The notes under the pieces were generated by a model. The model did not search any database, was not told the origin of the DNA, and worked only from the letters and a program-made list of their open reading frames with translations. Source: an uncultured bacterium (GTDB lineage: Bacteria; Bacteroidota; Bacteroidia; Chitinophagales; CAIODY01). Taken from it: a stretch of 11,814 bases of DNA. This document shows positions 1-8,087 of the stretch, in pieces. Every line of letters starts with the position of its first letter. Position 1 is the first letter of the stretch. A program made the translations under genes and the position numbers. The DNA lies in contig CAIQHW010000129.1 of NCBI GenBank assembly GCA_903871715.1, forward strand, positions 1 to 11,814, written 5' to 3'.

Positions 1-1137
1 AGTTCAACAAAAAAAGTTACAGCAGCGAATGTAGCTGCTACAAACACATCAGCAGTTTCACAAAAAAAATCTGATTTTATTTATTCTGGTCCAGTTGAAA
101 TACAAGCGTATAATGCTAGCCCGGCAAAGACTGCACCAGTTGGAAACGAATATTTTGAGTACCTAGGAAAAAATTTAAACGAACAAAGTGTTCAAAGTTT
201 AATTACATCAATACCAGGCGATTATGATGTTTCAAATTTAGAAGGAAACTTGTATTACATCTGGCGCAGTACAGGTGTTTTGATAAAATTTGATGGTAAA
301 AATAAATTGCAACAAGTTCAATTTGTAAACGGGAAAGAATTTATGGGTTCGTTCTGCAATGCTTATACAGCAAAGCTTCCAAAGAATTTGTCTTTTACCA
401 TGAAACGATTTGATATTGAACAAATTTTGGGCAAGCCTGTAGATTTATCTAATCCTGCTGGCGATGAAAGATTTTATGCTACTTATTCAACTGACTATAA
501 TAATTACAACGTGGTGGTTACTTACAATACTAATTCTAACCAAGAAATGAGTGCCAATGTGCAAGATATTCTGATTACAAAATCACTTTCTGCTGTTATT
601 CCTAACAACACCAATTCGGCCGTGGCTGGGGTTTCTGAAAAAAATCAACCCGTAACAATAGGCAATGCACAACCGATAAATGATAATAATAATTCTAATC
701 AACCTTATTCTTACATTGGTAAAACAGATAATGACCCCACTGTAAAAAACTACATTGAAAATGCCAACACTGGCGAATTAATTAAGTATGAAAACAGCAG
801 CCAATTTTTAAATAAGGATGCAGGTGTGGTAATGAATTTTGACAACAATAAGAAAGTTGCTTCGGTAGTATTGTTGAACTCGAAAGTTTACATGGGGCAA
901 AGTTTCAAACAATATCAAGGTGCAATGCCAGCTGGTTTAAGTTTTGATATGACTCGTGAACAGGTGGAGCAAAAATTTGGTGTGCCTACACAAACATCAG
1001 CCAATGATAATGATGACTTTTGGGCAATGTATATTATTAATAATGGCAATGATGCAGCTTATGTAACTTATAACACCAAAAGTGCCGATTACAAAACAGC
1101 TACCATTGGTGATATTAGAATAGAAAAATTGAAGTAA
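1..1137 (+). CDS. Protein of unknown function with two tandem BamE/SmpA-like domains (5' end missing)
   Basis: The reading frame is open from the first base, so the true start and any signal peptide lie upstream; 378 residues are visible. A Ser/Thr/Ala/Lys-rich stretch (residues 1-53) precedes two related domains of 141 residues each (54-194 and 238-378), joined by an Asn-rich linker (about 195-237). Each copy starts Y-[LI]-G-K, has a central G-V-x-x-x-F-D segment, then an L-S-F-x-M phrase leading into a short helix ending in [LF]-G-x-P (LGKP and FGVP), and closes with D-I-x-I. The phrase MTREQVEQKFGVPT in copy 2 resembles the start of BamE/SmpA/OmlA-type domains, and the whole domain recalls small repeat-bearing proteins sometimes found near polymorphic toxins. 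Both resemblances are inference from pattern. No catalytic motif or membrane segment is visible. A terminator directly follows. The coding call is firm; the function is unknown. Confidence 0.82.
   Translation, partial: SSTKKVTAANVAATNTSAVSQKKSDFIYSGPVEIQAYNASPAKTAPVGNEYFEYLGKNLNEQSVQSLITSIPGDYDVSNLEGNLYYIWRSTGVLIKFDGKNKLQQVQFVNGKEFMGSFCNAYTAKLPKNLSFTMKRFDIEQILGKPVDLSNPAGDERFYATYSTDYNNYNVVVTYNTNSNQEMSANVQDILITKSLSAVIPNNTNSAVAGVSEKNQPVTIGNAQPINDNNNSNQPYSYIGKTDNDPTVKNYIENANTGELIKYENSSQFLNKDAGVVMNFDNNKKVASVVLLNSKVYMGQSFKQYQGAMPAGLSFDMTREQVEQKFGVPTQTSANDNDDFWAMYIINNGNDAAYVTYNTKSADYKTATIGDIRIEKLK
160..582 (+). repeat. First copy of the duplicated 141-residue domain
   Basis: This encodes residues 54-194 of the partial protein. 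It starts YLGKN and ends with DILITK. It aligns end to end with the copy at 712-1134 and has exactly the same length. The strongest matches are the G-V-L-I-K-F-D strand, the F-M-G motif, and the segment from LSFTM to LGKP. The match is at protein level; the DNA copies have diverged, so this is an old internal duplication. Confidence 0.75.
712..1134 (+). repeat. Second copy of the duplicated 141-residue domain
   Basis: This encodes residues 238-378. It starts YIGKT and ends DIRIEKLK just before the stop codon. Counterparts to copy 1 include G-V-V-M-N-F-D, Y-M-G and LSFDM to FGVP. The G-x-P helix is closer to the BamE/SmpA consensus here (MTREQVEQKFG) than in copy 1, so this copy is the better query for a domain search. 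Confidence 0.75.
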
Positions 1138-1177
1138 AATTCTTCGAAAATATTTTGTTGTTTTTGTGTTGAAAATT

Positions 1178-1208
1178 GCGAACTGAATAAATTTTAGTTC
1201 GCTTTTTT
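1178..1208 (+). terminator. Rho-independent terminator after the duplicated-domain gene
   Basis: Perfect 7-bp arms GCGAACT (1178-1184) and AGTTCGC (1196-1202) flank an 11-base A/T-rich spacer and run straight into a T tract. It lies about 40 bases after the stop codon and separates this gene from recJ. Confidence 0.82.
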
Positions 1209-1244
1209 ATTTAAAAAACGCATTTTGTGATTTATCAAAAAAAA

Positions 1245-1258
1245 TAAGTTTATTTCGG
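1245..1258 (+). promoter_or_regulatory. Possible recJ promoter -7 region
   Basis: TATTTCG at 1251-1257 resembles a Bacteroidota -7 box (TAnnTTTG), but one base short and with one C for T. An overlapping TAAGTTTA at 1245-1252 lies 17 bases after a TTTG at 1224-1227. Neither is a full match. Position between the terminator and the recJ start is the main support. Confidence 0.3.
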
Positions 1259-1291
1259 GGTTATAAAAAAACCTTTTTTCAAAAAAACTAA

Positions 1292-2989
1292 ATGAAAAAT
1301 CTTCGATGGAATTTATTGCAAGTCGATGAAGCAAAAGTGGAGCAGTTGCAATCGCAATTGAAGATTCACAAAGTTTTGTGTCAATTGTTGGTGCAACGTG
1401 GTATTGATAACTACGATGCGGCGCATCTTTTTTTTCGACCACAGCTTTCGCAATTGCACAATCCATTTTTATTTAACGATATGAAAAAGGCTGTAAATCG
1501 CATTCAGCAAGCGATTGCAAATGATGAACACATTATGGTGTATGGCGATTATGATGTGGATGGTACTACTTCAGTAGCTTTGGTTTATGGTTTTTTTCAA
1601 AATTTTTACAAGAATATTTCCTACTACATTCCAAATCGCTACACCGAAGGTTATGGTGTTTCGATGAAAGGAATTGATGAAGCTGCGAATAGAAATGCAA
1701 AGCTCATCATCTGCTTGGATTGCGGCATCACAGCGATTGGGCAAGTGAATTATGCTAACCAAAAAAAAATAGATTTTATCATTTGCGACCATCATCGCCC
1801 CAGCGAAATTTTGCCCAATGCATTTGCGATTTTGGATGCGAAAAGAGTTGACAATACTTACCCATTTGATGAACTAAGTGGCTGTGGTGTGGGTTTCAAA
1901 CTTATTCAAGCATTTGCGCAAGCTTATGAAATTGATTTTTCAGAAGTAGAAAAATATTTAGATTTAGTTGCAATCAGCATTGCCAGCGACATTGTGCCGA
2001 TTACTGGCGAAAACAGAATTTTATGTTTTTATGGTTTAAAAATTATCAACGAAAAACCAAGAGCTGGCATCAAAACTTTGATTGAAATTTCGGGATTGAA
2101 AAGCGATTTAAACATCAATAATTTGGTGTTTGCATTGGGGCCAAGAATCAATGCTGCTGGGCGAATTGATGAAGGTACCGATGCTGTAAAGTTATTAACT
2201 GCTGATAATTTATCGGATGCTTGGGAACATGCGCATTTGCTAAACACACACAACACTGAGCGAAAGGGATACGACAAGGATATTACCACACAAGCCCTAT
2301 TGCTGCTGCAAAATGATGTAGTTGGTCAATCGAAAAAAACCACTGTGGTAGCTAGTGAAGGTTGGCACAAAGGTGTGATTGGCATTGTGGCTTCGCGATT
2401 GATGGACACCTATTATCGTCCTACAATTGTGTTATCAAAAAATAATGGAACTATGATTGGCTCGGCAAGAAGTGTAAGAGATTTTGACATTTATGAAGCT
2501 CTAAAAAAGTGTGAAGATTTGTTAGAAAAATTTGGGGGACATAAATATGCAGCAGGCTTGCAAATGAGCAGCGATAAGTATTTACAGTTTTGTGAACGAT
2601 TTGAAAAAGTAGTAAGTGAAACCATTTTGGAGGAGCAATTAATACCCGAATTGCGTATTGATGCTGAATTGGATTTACACGATATTTCGATGTCATTTTA
2701 CAATATTTTACAACAGTTTGCACCATTTGGACCAAGCAATATGACACCACTTTTTATCACCAAAAACTTGATAAATAATGGAAGCCGAATTGTGAGCGAT
2801 AAGCATTTAAAATTTGCATTGATAAATGAAAGCAAACAAAAAATAAACGGAATTGGGTTTGATATGAAACATCATTTACCTACCATTGTTGAAGAAAAAA
2901 TTGACATCGTGTATTCGCTCGAAATCAACGAATGGCAGGGCAATCGAAGCATTGAATGCCGAGTGAGAGATGTTCGAAAAAGTGAGTGA
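1292..2989 (+). CDS. recJ: Single-stranded-DNA-specific 5'-3' exonuclease RecJ
   Basis: RecJ degrades single-stranded DNA 5' to 3' in the cytoplasm during RecFOR recombinational repair, mismatch repair and processing of stalled forks. The 565-residue product has the family's usual core length. The DHH phosphoesterase domain shows GDYDVDGTTS (85-94), CLDCGI (141-146), the DHH triad (166-168) and SD (232-233); these acidic and His residues bind the metal ions. GPRINAAGRID (283-293) is the conserved segment between the two core domains. The DHHA1 domain carries GWHKGVIGIVASRL (357-370), GSARS (390-394) and GGHKYAAG (415-422). The C-terminal part (about 455-565) fits the OB-fold, with PFGPSN. The start is chosen because the N terminus aligns with other Bacteroidota RecJ proteins, and the leader is A/T-rich without a Shine-Dalgarno. 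It stands after a terminator and 50 bases before the next gene. No key residue is missing. Confidence 0.97.
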   Translation: MKNLRWNLLQVDEAKVEQLQSQLKIHKVLCQLLVQRGIDNYDAAHLFFRPQLSQLHNPFLFNDMKKAVNRIQQAIANDEHIMVYGDYDVDGTTSVALVYGFFQNFYKNISYYIPNRYTEGYGVSMKGIDEAANRNAKLIICLDCGITAIGQVNYANQKKIDFIICDHHRPSEILPNAFAILDAKRVDNTYPFDELSGCGVGFKLIQAFAQAYEIDFSEVEKYLDLVAISIASDIVPITGENRILCFYGLKIINEKPRAGIKTLIEISGLKSDLNINNLVFALGPRINAAGRIDEGTDAVKLLTADNLSDAWEHAHLLNTHNTERKGYDKDITTQALLLLQNDVVGQSKKTTVVASEGWHKGVIGIVASRLMDTYYRPTIVLSKNNGTMIGSARSVRDFDIYEALKKCEDLLEKFGGHKYAAGLQMSSDKYLQFCERFEKVVSETILEEQLIPELRIDAELDLHDISMSFYNILQQFAPFGPSNMTPLFITKNLINNGSRIVSDKHLKFALINESKQKINGIGFDMKHHLPTIVEEKIDIVYSLEINEWQGNRSIECRVRDVRKSE

Positions 2990-3001
2990 ACATTTTATAT
3001 T

Positions 3002-3009
3002 TACTTTTG
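3002..3009 (+). promoter_or_regulatory. Bacteroidota -7 promoter box (TACTTTTG) for the FAD oxidoreductase gene
   Basis: This is an exact match to TAnnTTTG, 30 bases before the ATG at 3040, implying a short leader. No good -33 TTG lies at the usual distance. The box suggests the oxidoreductase can be transcribed separately from recJ. Confidence 0.5.
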
Positions 3010-3039
3010 AGCACTAAAATTTAGATATTTTTTTTTAAA

Positions 3040-4611
3040 ATGAGCCAAAAAGCAATTATTATTGGTGCAGGTCCAGCAGGTCTAACCGCTGCTTTGGAGT
3101 TGCAAAAACACAGTCACATTCAACCCATTATTTTAGAAATGAATGATGCAGTGGGTGGCATTTCTCGAACAGTAAATTATAAAGGAAACAAAATGGATAT
3201 TGGTGGTCATCGTTTTTTTTCTAAAAGTGATAGAGTGATGCAATGGTGGATGGAGGTAATGCCAATTCAAAAAGTGAATGAAAATGATATTAGTATCGCT
3301 TATCAAAATAAATCCAAAGCAGTAGAAATCAACAACCATGAAGCTCCTGATCCCAACAAAGTAGATAAAGTGATGTTAGTGAGAAGCAGATTGTCACGAA
3401 TTTATTTTTTAAGAAAATTTTTTAATTACCCTATTTCATTAAATTTCGAAACGTTAAAAAAATTAGGAGTTGTAAACAGCATATCCATTTTTACGAGTTA
3501 TCTAAAAGCTAAAATTTTTCCAATAAAAAATGAAATTTCGTTGGAAGATTTTATCATCAATCGTTTTGGGAAAAAATTGTACCAAACTTTTTTTAAAGAT
3601 TATACAGAAAAAGTTTGGGGCATTGCCTGTAATCAAATTAGCAGCGAATGGGGAGCTCAGCGCATCAAAGGTTTAAGCATTACCAAAGTGCTGGCACATG
3701 CTTTACGCAGTGTTATTCAATCAAAACCGCAAGGCGATATTTTTCAAAAAGACAAAGAAACAAGTTTAATTGAAAAATTTCTTTACCCCAAATTTGGACC
3801 TGGTCAACTATGGGAGACGGTTGCTGAAACTATAATAAAACAAGGTGGTGAAGTGCATAAAAATTTTCGAGTAATGGAATTATTGATGGAAGAAAATAAA
3901 ATGGTTGGAGTGGTTGCTGAAGATAATTTGACCAAAGAAATCAAAGAATTTAAAGGTGATTATTTTTTCTCTACCATGCCTGTTGTAGAATTGATTAATT
4001 GTTTGAAAACTGAAATTCCACAAACTGTAAAAGATGTAGCTAATGGCTTGCAATATCGTGATTTTATTACGGTTGGTCTCTTGTTGAGCGAATTAAAAAT
4101 TAAAAATAAAGACAATAGCGCTGTAAAAGATAATTGGATTTACATTCAAGAAAGTGATGTAAAAATTGGACGATTACAAATCTTTAATAATTGGAGTCCT
4201 TACATGGTTGCAGATAAATCTAAATCGTGGATTGGATTGGAATATTTTTGCAATGAAGGCGATGAATTGTGGAACATGACCGACAAAGAGTTTTTAGAAT
4301 TTTCAAAAATGGAATTGTCGAAAATAGACATCATCAGTTTGAAAGAAGTGTTGGATGGTGTAGTGATTCGAGTACCAAAAACCTATCCTGCTTATTTTGG
4401 CACTTACAACCAATTTGATGTCATTAGAAATTTTACTGACAAAATTGAAAACTTATTTTTGGTGGGTAGAAATGGTATGCACAAATACAACAATCAAGAC
4501 CACTCCATGCTGACAGCAATGATGGCAGTAGAAAATATCATCAACAAAAGAACCAATAAAGCCAATATTTGGGATATTAATACAGAACAAGAATATCATG
4601 AATCTAAGTAG
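3040..4611 (+). CDS. FAD-dependent oxidoreductase, amine-oxidase / protoporphyrinogen-oxidase-like superfamily
   Basis: This 523-residue flavoprotein starts with a Rossmann dinucleotide-binding motif, IIIGAGPAG (6-14), then an acidic residue (E33) expected to hold the adenosine ribose, and GG-x-x-R-T (39-44), the second FAD contact of the amine-oxidase fold. Family-specific blocks follow: DIGGHRFFSK (53-62), YTEKVWG (188-194), YPKFGPGQLWE (249-259) and a second FAD-binding segment near EVHKNFRV (271-278). The C-terminal FAD motif is FLVGRNGMHKYNNQDHS (473-489). There is no signal peptide, so it is probably cytoplasmic or membrane-associated. Proteins with the GGHRFF signature are usually annotated only as NAD(P)/FAD-dependent oxidoreductase or UDP-galactopyranose-mutase-like, and some sit in cell-surface glycan loci. 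It is unlikely to be true HemY, because the blocks differ and no haem genes are near. The substrate is unknown. Its 3' end meets a convergent gene after 9 bases. Confidence 0.87.
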   Translation: MSQKAIIIGAGPAGLTAALELQKHSHIQPIILEMNDAVGGISRTVNYKGNKMDIGGHRFFSKSDRVMQWWMEVMPIQKVNENDISIAYQNKSKAVEINNHEAPDPNKVDKVMLVRSRLSRIYFLRKFFNYPISLNFETLKKLGVVNSISIFTSYLKAKIFPIKNEISLEDFIINRFGKKLYQTFFKDYTEKVWGIACNQISSEWGAQRIKGLSITKVLAHALRSVIQSKPQGDIFQKDKETSLIEKFLYPKFGPGQLWETVAETIIKQGGEVHKNFRVMELLMEENKMVGVVAEDNLTKEIKEFKGDYFFSTMPVVELINCLKTEIPQTVKDVANGLQYRDFITVGLLLSELKIKNKDNSAVKDNWIYIQESDVKIGRLQIFNNWSPYMVADKSKSWIGLEYFCNEGDELWNMTDKEFLEFSKMELSKIDIISLKEVLDGVVIRVPKTYPAYFGTYNQFDVIRNFTDKIENLFLVGRNGMHKYNNQDHSMLTAMMAVENIINKRTNKANIWDINTEQEYHESK

Positions 4612-4620
4612 TTTAATATC

Positions 4621-5601
4621 TTATTTCGGAATAATTATCTGCTGGTAATTTGGTGAATGATTAGATGCGTATCCAGTCCACGTTCCCAATGCACCTGTTA
4701 CATTACTTTGCAAATTAGAAGGCGATGCAAATGGATTACCAGTATTACCGTAAGCTGCATCAGCAGTGAGCCAGAAGTCATAAACGGCTTGGTCAATTCT
4801 GCATAATTTAATAGTTACTGTGTCTCCTTTTACAAAATAAAGTGGATGTTTAAATTGATTACTTGAAGTATCATTTCTATCAATACCTCTGTTAATGGGC
4901 CAGTTATAAGTTAAGCCATTAGTATATTGGTCATTGAAGACCGACTCCAATCCTTGCACATTACCTGACAGGAATTGTTGCTTGTTGGTTTTAGTAAAAT
5001 AGCGATAAAAATCTTTTGTTGCTGCATCATCATGGTAGCGCATCCACACTCTAACTAAAGAATCATTCACATAAGCATTTCGTGGCACTGTCCATAAGCT
5101 ATCAATGCTTGGCGGATTTAAAATTGATGTTTGAGCCGAAATTTTACTGCCATCTTTTAACGTAATACTCAAGGTGTAAGTGGTGTTTGTTTGCCCAATA
5201 TCAGCAATGTTAAATGCTGATGTGATGCCAACATAACCCAAGCCAGAAAAGAGAACTTGACCGCTAGCATACCCAGAAAAATCAAGCCCATTCACAGTGT
5301 ATACATACAATGTATCTGCACCAAATGGAATTCCATATTCTTTCAAATTTATCACTTTGCTGCCATCAGAAACAATAACTGTTGCATCGTGGATGTACAA
5401 GTTTTTTAAAGACGATTTGTTTAAACTTCCAAATACCGAAAAGGTATTGCTAAGGAAAACATAAGGAGGCAAATTATTTTCGATATAGCCTTCTACTACT
5501 GGCTTTGAAGGCAATGTACTCACACCAGTTAGGTCATAATTTTTTTCGCAAGCCGAAAAAAATATTGCAGCGATCATGAGAAAGAAAAAATGTTTTTTCA
5601 T
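4621..5601 (-). CDS. DUF4249-family outer-membrane lipoprotein
   Basis: The 326-residue product begins with a lipoprotein signal, MKKHFFFLMIAAIFFSAC, with the likely lipidated cysteine at C18, so the mature protein is probably anchored in the outer membrane. KPVVEGYIENNLPPYVFLS (33-51) is the hallmark opening of DUF4249, followed by an A-T-V-I-V-S-D-G segment (about 73-80), a G-x-x-Y-x-L-like beta segment, and P-x-S-I-D-S-L-W in mid-protein. The family is restricted mainly to Bacteroidota and has no known biochemical activity. The gene starts 15 bases after the stop of the TonB-dependent receptor, in the same direction, so the two almost certainly form an operon. By analogy with SusD it may help the receptor capture a ligand, but it is not a SusD homologue, so this is inference. 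No separate promoter or terminator is evident. Confidence 0.88.
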   Translation of the reverse strand: MKKHFFFLMIAAIFFSACEKNYDLTGVSTLPSKPVVEGYIENNLPPYVFLSNTFSVFGSLNKSSLKNLYIHDATVIVSDGSKVINLKEYGIPFGADTLYVYTVNGLDFSGYASGQVLFSGLGYVGITSAFNIADIGQTNTTYTLSITLKDGSKISAQTSILNPPSIDSLWTVPRNAYVNDSLVRVWMRYHDDAATKDFYRYFTKTNKQQFLSGNVQGLESVFNDQYTNGLTYNWPINRGIDRNDTSSNQFKHPLYFVKGDTVTIKLCRIDQAVYDFWLTADAAYGNTGNPFASPSNLQSNVTGALGTWTGYASNHSPNYQQIIIPK

Positions 5602-5616
5602 TTTTTAATTGCGTTT

Positions 5617-7998
5617 TTAAAATTTAAAATTCCAAGTTACAGCAGGCATTGGATAAGGAAACAACGACACCTCTTTGGCTGAAACCGTTGCTGTGCCTGA
5701 TGTTACGCTGCCATTAATATCTAAATAAACAAAGTAAGGATTAAAACGAGCATATACATTGTAAATCGAAAACGTCCAACTGCCTTCTAAGCGATGATGT
5801 TTTTTGGGATGCGGCGTAAGCGTTGCCGAAATGTCCATGCGATGATAAGCCGGCAAACGATAGCCGTTTAAATCGGTAAAATGTTCGTAAGCCGTGCCAT
5901 TAATTTGATACAAAGCATCAGGCACCGTAATCGCATTACCAGTACCATACACCCACACCATCCCAAATTTCCACTTGTCATTTAGCTCGTAACTGGCTAC
6001 CACACTGGCATCGTGGCGGCGGTCGTATTTTGCAGGAAACCAATTATCATTGTTTAGCAGCGGAAATTTTTTGTAGGTGTACGACAAGGTGTAACCAATC
6101 CAACCTGTTAATTTTCCATATTGCTTATTGATAAAAACCTCCATCCCATGCGATTCGCCTTTGCCAAACACAAAATCTTTTTCCACATTGCCATCGCCTT
6201 TTGGAACATAAAATTCATGATACTCAATTTGGTTTTGCATCGTCTTGTAATACAACTCTACTGATGTTTCAAACATATTGTGATTGAAATTTCGGAAATA
6301 GCCGACAGCATACTGGTCGCTTATTTGCGGTTTTACCGAAATAGTGCTTGGCACCCAAATATCGGTGGGCAGAGTTGTGCCATTGCTACTTACTAAATTC
6401 AAATATTGGTTGTTGTGTGTGTAAGCTGCTTTTAATGAAGAATTATTAGAAAGCTCGTAACGCAGCGTTAATCGAGGTTCTAAGCCACCCCAACCTGCAT
6501 AAGTTTGAACGTTTTTTCCTTTGGCAAAGTGTACTGTGTCAATAGGATGAAATTGATTATCGGTTAAAATGTAATCATAGGGTCCTAACTGCTGATAAAT
6601 AGAGTAGCGCAAGCCATAATTTAATTTCAATTTTTCGGTAATGCTCCAATCATCCAAAGCATAAAATGCAGCTTCTTGTGCATGCCGTTTGTTAGCGTCA
6701 GATGGCTCTACATCTATGTTTGCGGTTTGTATGCTAATCGCATTTGGATTGGTGATGTGATAAATGTATGCGCCACCAAATTTGATTTCATGATTAGAAT
6801 TGGCAAAATATTCAAAATCACTTTTGGCATTATAATCTCTGATGCTGCTCAATAATCCGAGATTAAAATTGTTTTGGTCAATCAAAATTTTAAACTGATA
6901 ATCGTTGTAAATTATTGAAGTGTTGCAAAACAATTTACTATTAAACAAATGATTCCAACGGGCTGTGGCTGTACTGTTGCCCCATGGCATATTTAAATTT
7001 AAAGAGCCACTTTGGTTTTTAAAATCAAACACATCACGACCAAAATAACCGCTCAAATACAATCGGTCTTTGTTGCTAAAAGTGTAATTGGCTTTCAAAT
7101 TTAAATCGTAGAAATAATAGCCACTTCCTTTCAATCTAGTGTTGGTAATAAATGGTTTTGCTAAAGCATCAATGTATGTGCGCCGCCCCGAAATCATAAA
7201 CGAGCCTTTGTTTTTTTTCAATGGTCCTTCTAAAGTTAACCGCGAAGCAATTAGCCCAATGCCACCACTGCCATGAATTTCCTTGTTGTTGCCTTCTTTC
7301 ATGGTGATGTCAACAACACTCGATAATCGCCCACCATAATTGGCTGGCATGCCCCCTTTTATCAAAGTCGTATTCTTGATGGCATCCGAATTAAAGACCG
7401 AAAAAAAGCCAAACAAATGCCCAGTGTTGTAAACTGTTGCTCCATCCAACAACACTAAATTTTGGTCGGGTCCACCACCACGAACATAAAATCCAGTTTG
7501 TCCTTCGCCTGCCGAAAGCACACCTGGCAATAGTTGCAGGGCTTTCATCACATCTACTTCACCAAAAATGGCTGGAATATTTTTCAGTTGTTCGGTGCTT
7601 AATTCTATCTGCCCCATTTGTGTATTTTTTACCGATTCATCTTTTCGGCGGTCAGTAATCACAATGGTTTTGCTCACAAAATTATTTTTAGCCAAATCAA
7701 TATTGACGGATAAATTTTTATCCAACACAATTTCTTTTTCAACCGTTTTAAATCCTAAATAAGAATAAATAATCGTGTAATTTCCTTTTGGAATAGTGAT
7801 AGAATAAAATCCATAAGCATTGGAAACAGCTCCAAGCGAAGAATTTTCTCTAACCCGAACACTTGCACCAATAAAGGTTTCACCATTTACGGAATCTTTT
7901 ACATAACCGCTAACGGTAAAATTTTGTGCCGATATTTTTTCATTTGTAAATGAAAATAGGGCAAGCAAAACGAGGCAATTCAAAAAATATTTTTTCAT
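5617..7998 (-). CDS. TonB-dependent receptor with N-terminal carboxypeptidase-regulatory-like domain
   Basis: This is an outer-membrane transporter that uses TonB/ExbBD energy to import a ligand. The 793-residue protein has a signal peptide (1-25, cleavage likely after ISAQ), then a CarboxypepD_reg-like beta-sandwich (about 26-103) with the usual G-x-V-x-D-x-x-x-G-E and G-A-x-V-x-V phrases. The plug domain (about 125-237) includes the LPGV and FYVRGGGPDQN segments (157-180), LDGATVYNTGHLFGFFSVF, and GGMPANYGGRLSSVVDI. The rest is a beta-barrel rich in alternating aromatic strands, ending in a C-terminal aromatic residue (WNFKF) as expected for barrel insertion. At under 800 residues it is shorter than typical SusC proteins (about 1000) and belongs to the smaller class often paired with DUF4249 proteins. 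It leads the operon with the DUF4249 lipoprotein. The ligand cannot be predicted, and no sigma/anti-sigma pair is nearby. Confidence 0.95.
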   Translation of the reverse strand: MKKYFLNCLVLLALFSFTNEKISAQNFTVSGYVKDSVNGETFIGASVRVRENSSLGAVSNAYGFYSITIPKGNYTIIYSYLGFKTVEKEIVLDKNLSVNIDLAKNNFVSKTIVITDRRKDESVKNTQMGQIELSTEQLKNIPAIFGEVDVMKALQLLPGVLSAGEGQTGFYVRGGGPDQNLVLLDGATVYNTGHLFGFFSVFNSDAIKNTTLIKGGMPANYGGRLSSVVDITMKEGNNKEIHGSGGIGLIASRLTLEGPLKKNKGSFMISGRRTYIDALAKPFITNTRLKGSGYYFYDLNLKANYTFSNKDRLYLSGYFGRDVFDFKNQSGSLNLNMPWGNSTATARWNHLFNSKLFCNTSIIYNDYQFKILIDQNNFNLGLLSSIRDYNAKSDFEYFANSNHEIKFGGAYIYHITNPNAISIQTANIDVEPSDANKRHAQEAAFYALDDWSITEKLKLNYGLRYSIYQQLGPYDYILTDNQFHPIDTVHFAKGKNVQTYAGWGGLEPRLTLRYELSNNSSLKAAYTHNNQYLNLVSSNGTTLPTDIWVPSTISVKPQISDQYAVGYFRNFNHNMFETSVELYYKTMQNQIEYHEFYVPKGDGNVEKDFVFGKGESHGMEVFINKQYGKLTGWIGYTLSYTYKKFPLLNNDNWFPAKYDRRHDASVVASYELNDKWKFGMVWVYGTGNAITVPDALYQINGTAYEHFTDLNGYRLPAYHRMDISATLTPHPKKHHRLEGSWTFSIYNVYARFNPYFVYLDINGSVTSGTATVSAKEVSLFPYPMPAVTWNFKF

Positions 7999-8017
7999 AA
8001 AAATGGAAGAATAAAAA

Positions 8018-8024
8018 CAAGATA
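8018..8024 (-). promoter_or_regulatory. Possible -7 promoter box of the receptor operon
   Basis: Read on the minus strand this is TATCTTG, one base shorter than TAnnTTTG, about 20 bases before the receptor start. No -33 element is recognisable. An inverted repeat (8032-8059) sits just upstream. Confidence 0.3.
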
Positions 8025-8031
8025 AAACTAT

Positions 8032-8059
8032 GGAAACTAATTTTGGTATTAAAGTTTCC
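8032..8059. other. Inverted repeat between the SDR gene and the receptor operon
   Basis: Perfect 7-bp arms GGAAACT (8032-8038) and AGTTTCC (8053-8059) are separated by 14 A/T-rich bases. It could be the SDR gene's terminator, but the T run after it on the minus strand is weak and interrupted. It could also be an operator, since it lies just upstream of the putative receptor promoter. The sequence does not decide between these. Confidence 0.4.
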
Positions 8060-8087
8060 TGTGTAATTTTTACTTTAAAAGAAACAA

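Noticed and set aside
1..1137. Frameshifted or broken gene at the left edge
   Set aside because: The frame is open without interruption from base 1 to the stop at 1135, and both domain copies are full length; only the window edge truncates it.
2029..2750. Minus-strand reading frames of 86 and 99 codons inside recJ
   Set aside because: They are opposite conserved RecJ motifs, including GPRINAAGRID, and have no independent support.
4612..4620. Terminator between the convergent FAD oxidoreductase and DUF4249 genes
   Set aside because: The gap is only 9 bases, and I find no stem-loop with a T tract in it or just inside either gene end.
7437..7762. Plus-strand reading frames inside the receptor gene
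   Set aside because: They are antisense to the conserved plug domain and have no family motifs or promoter context.
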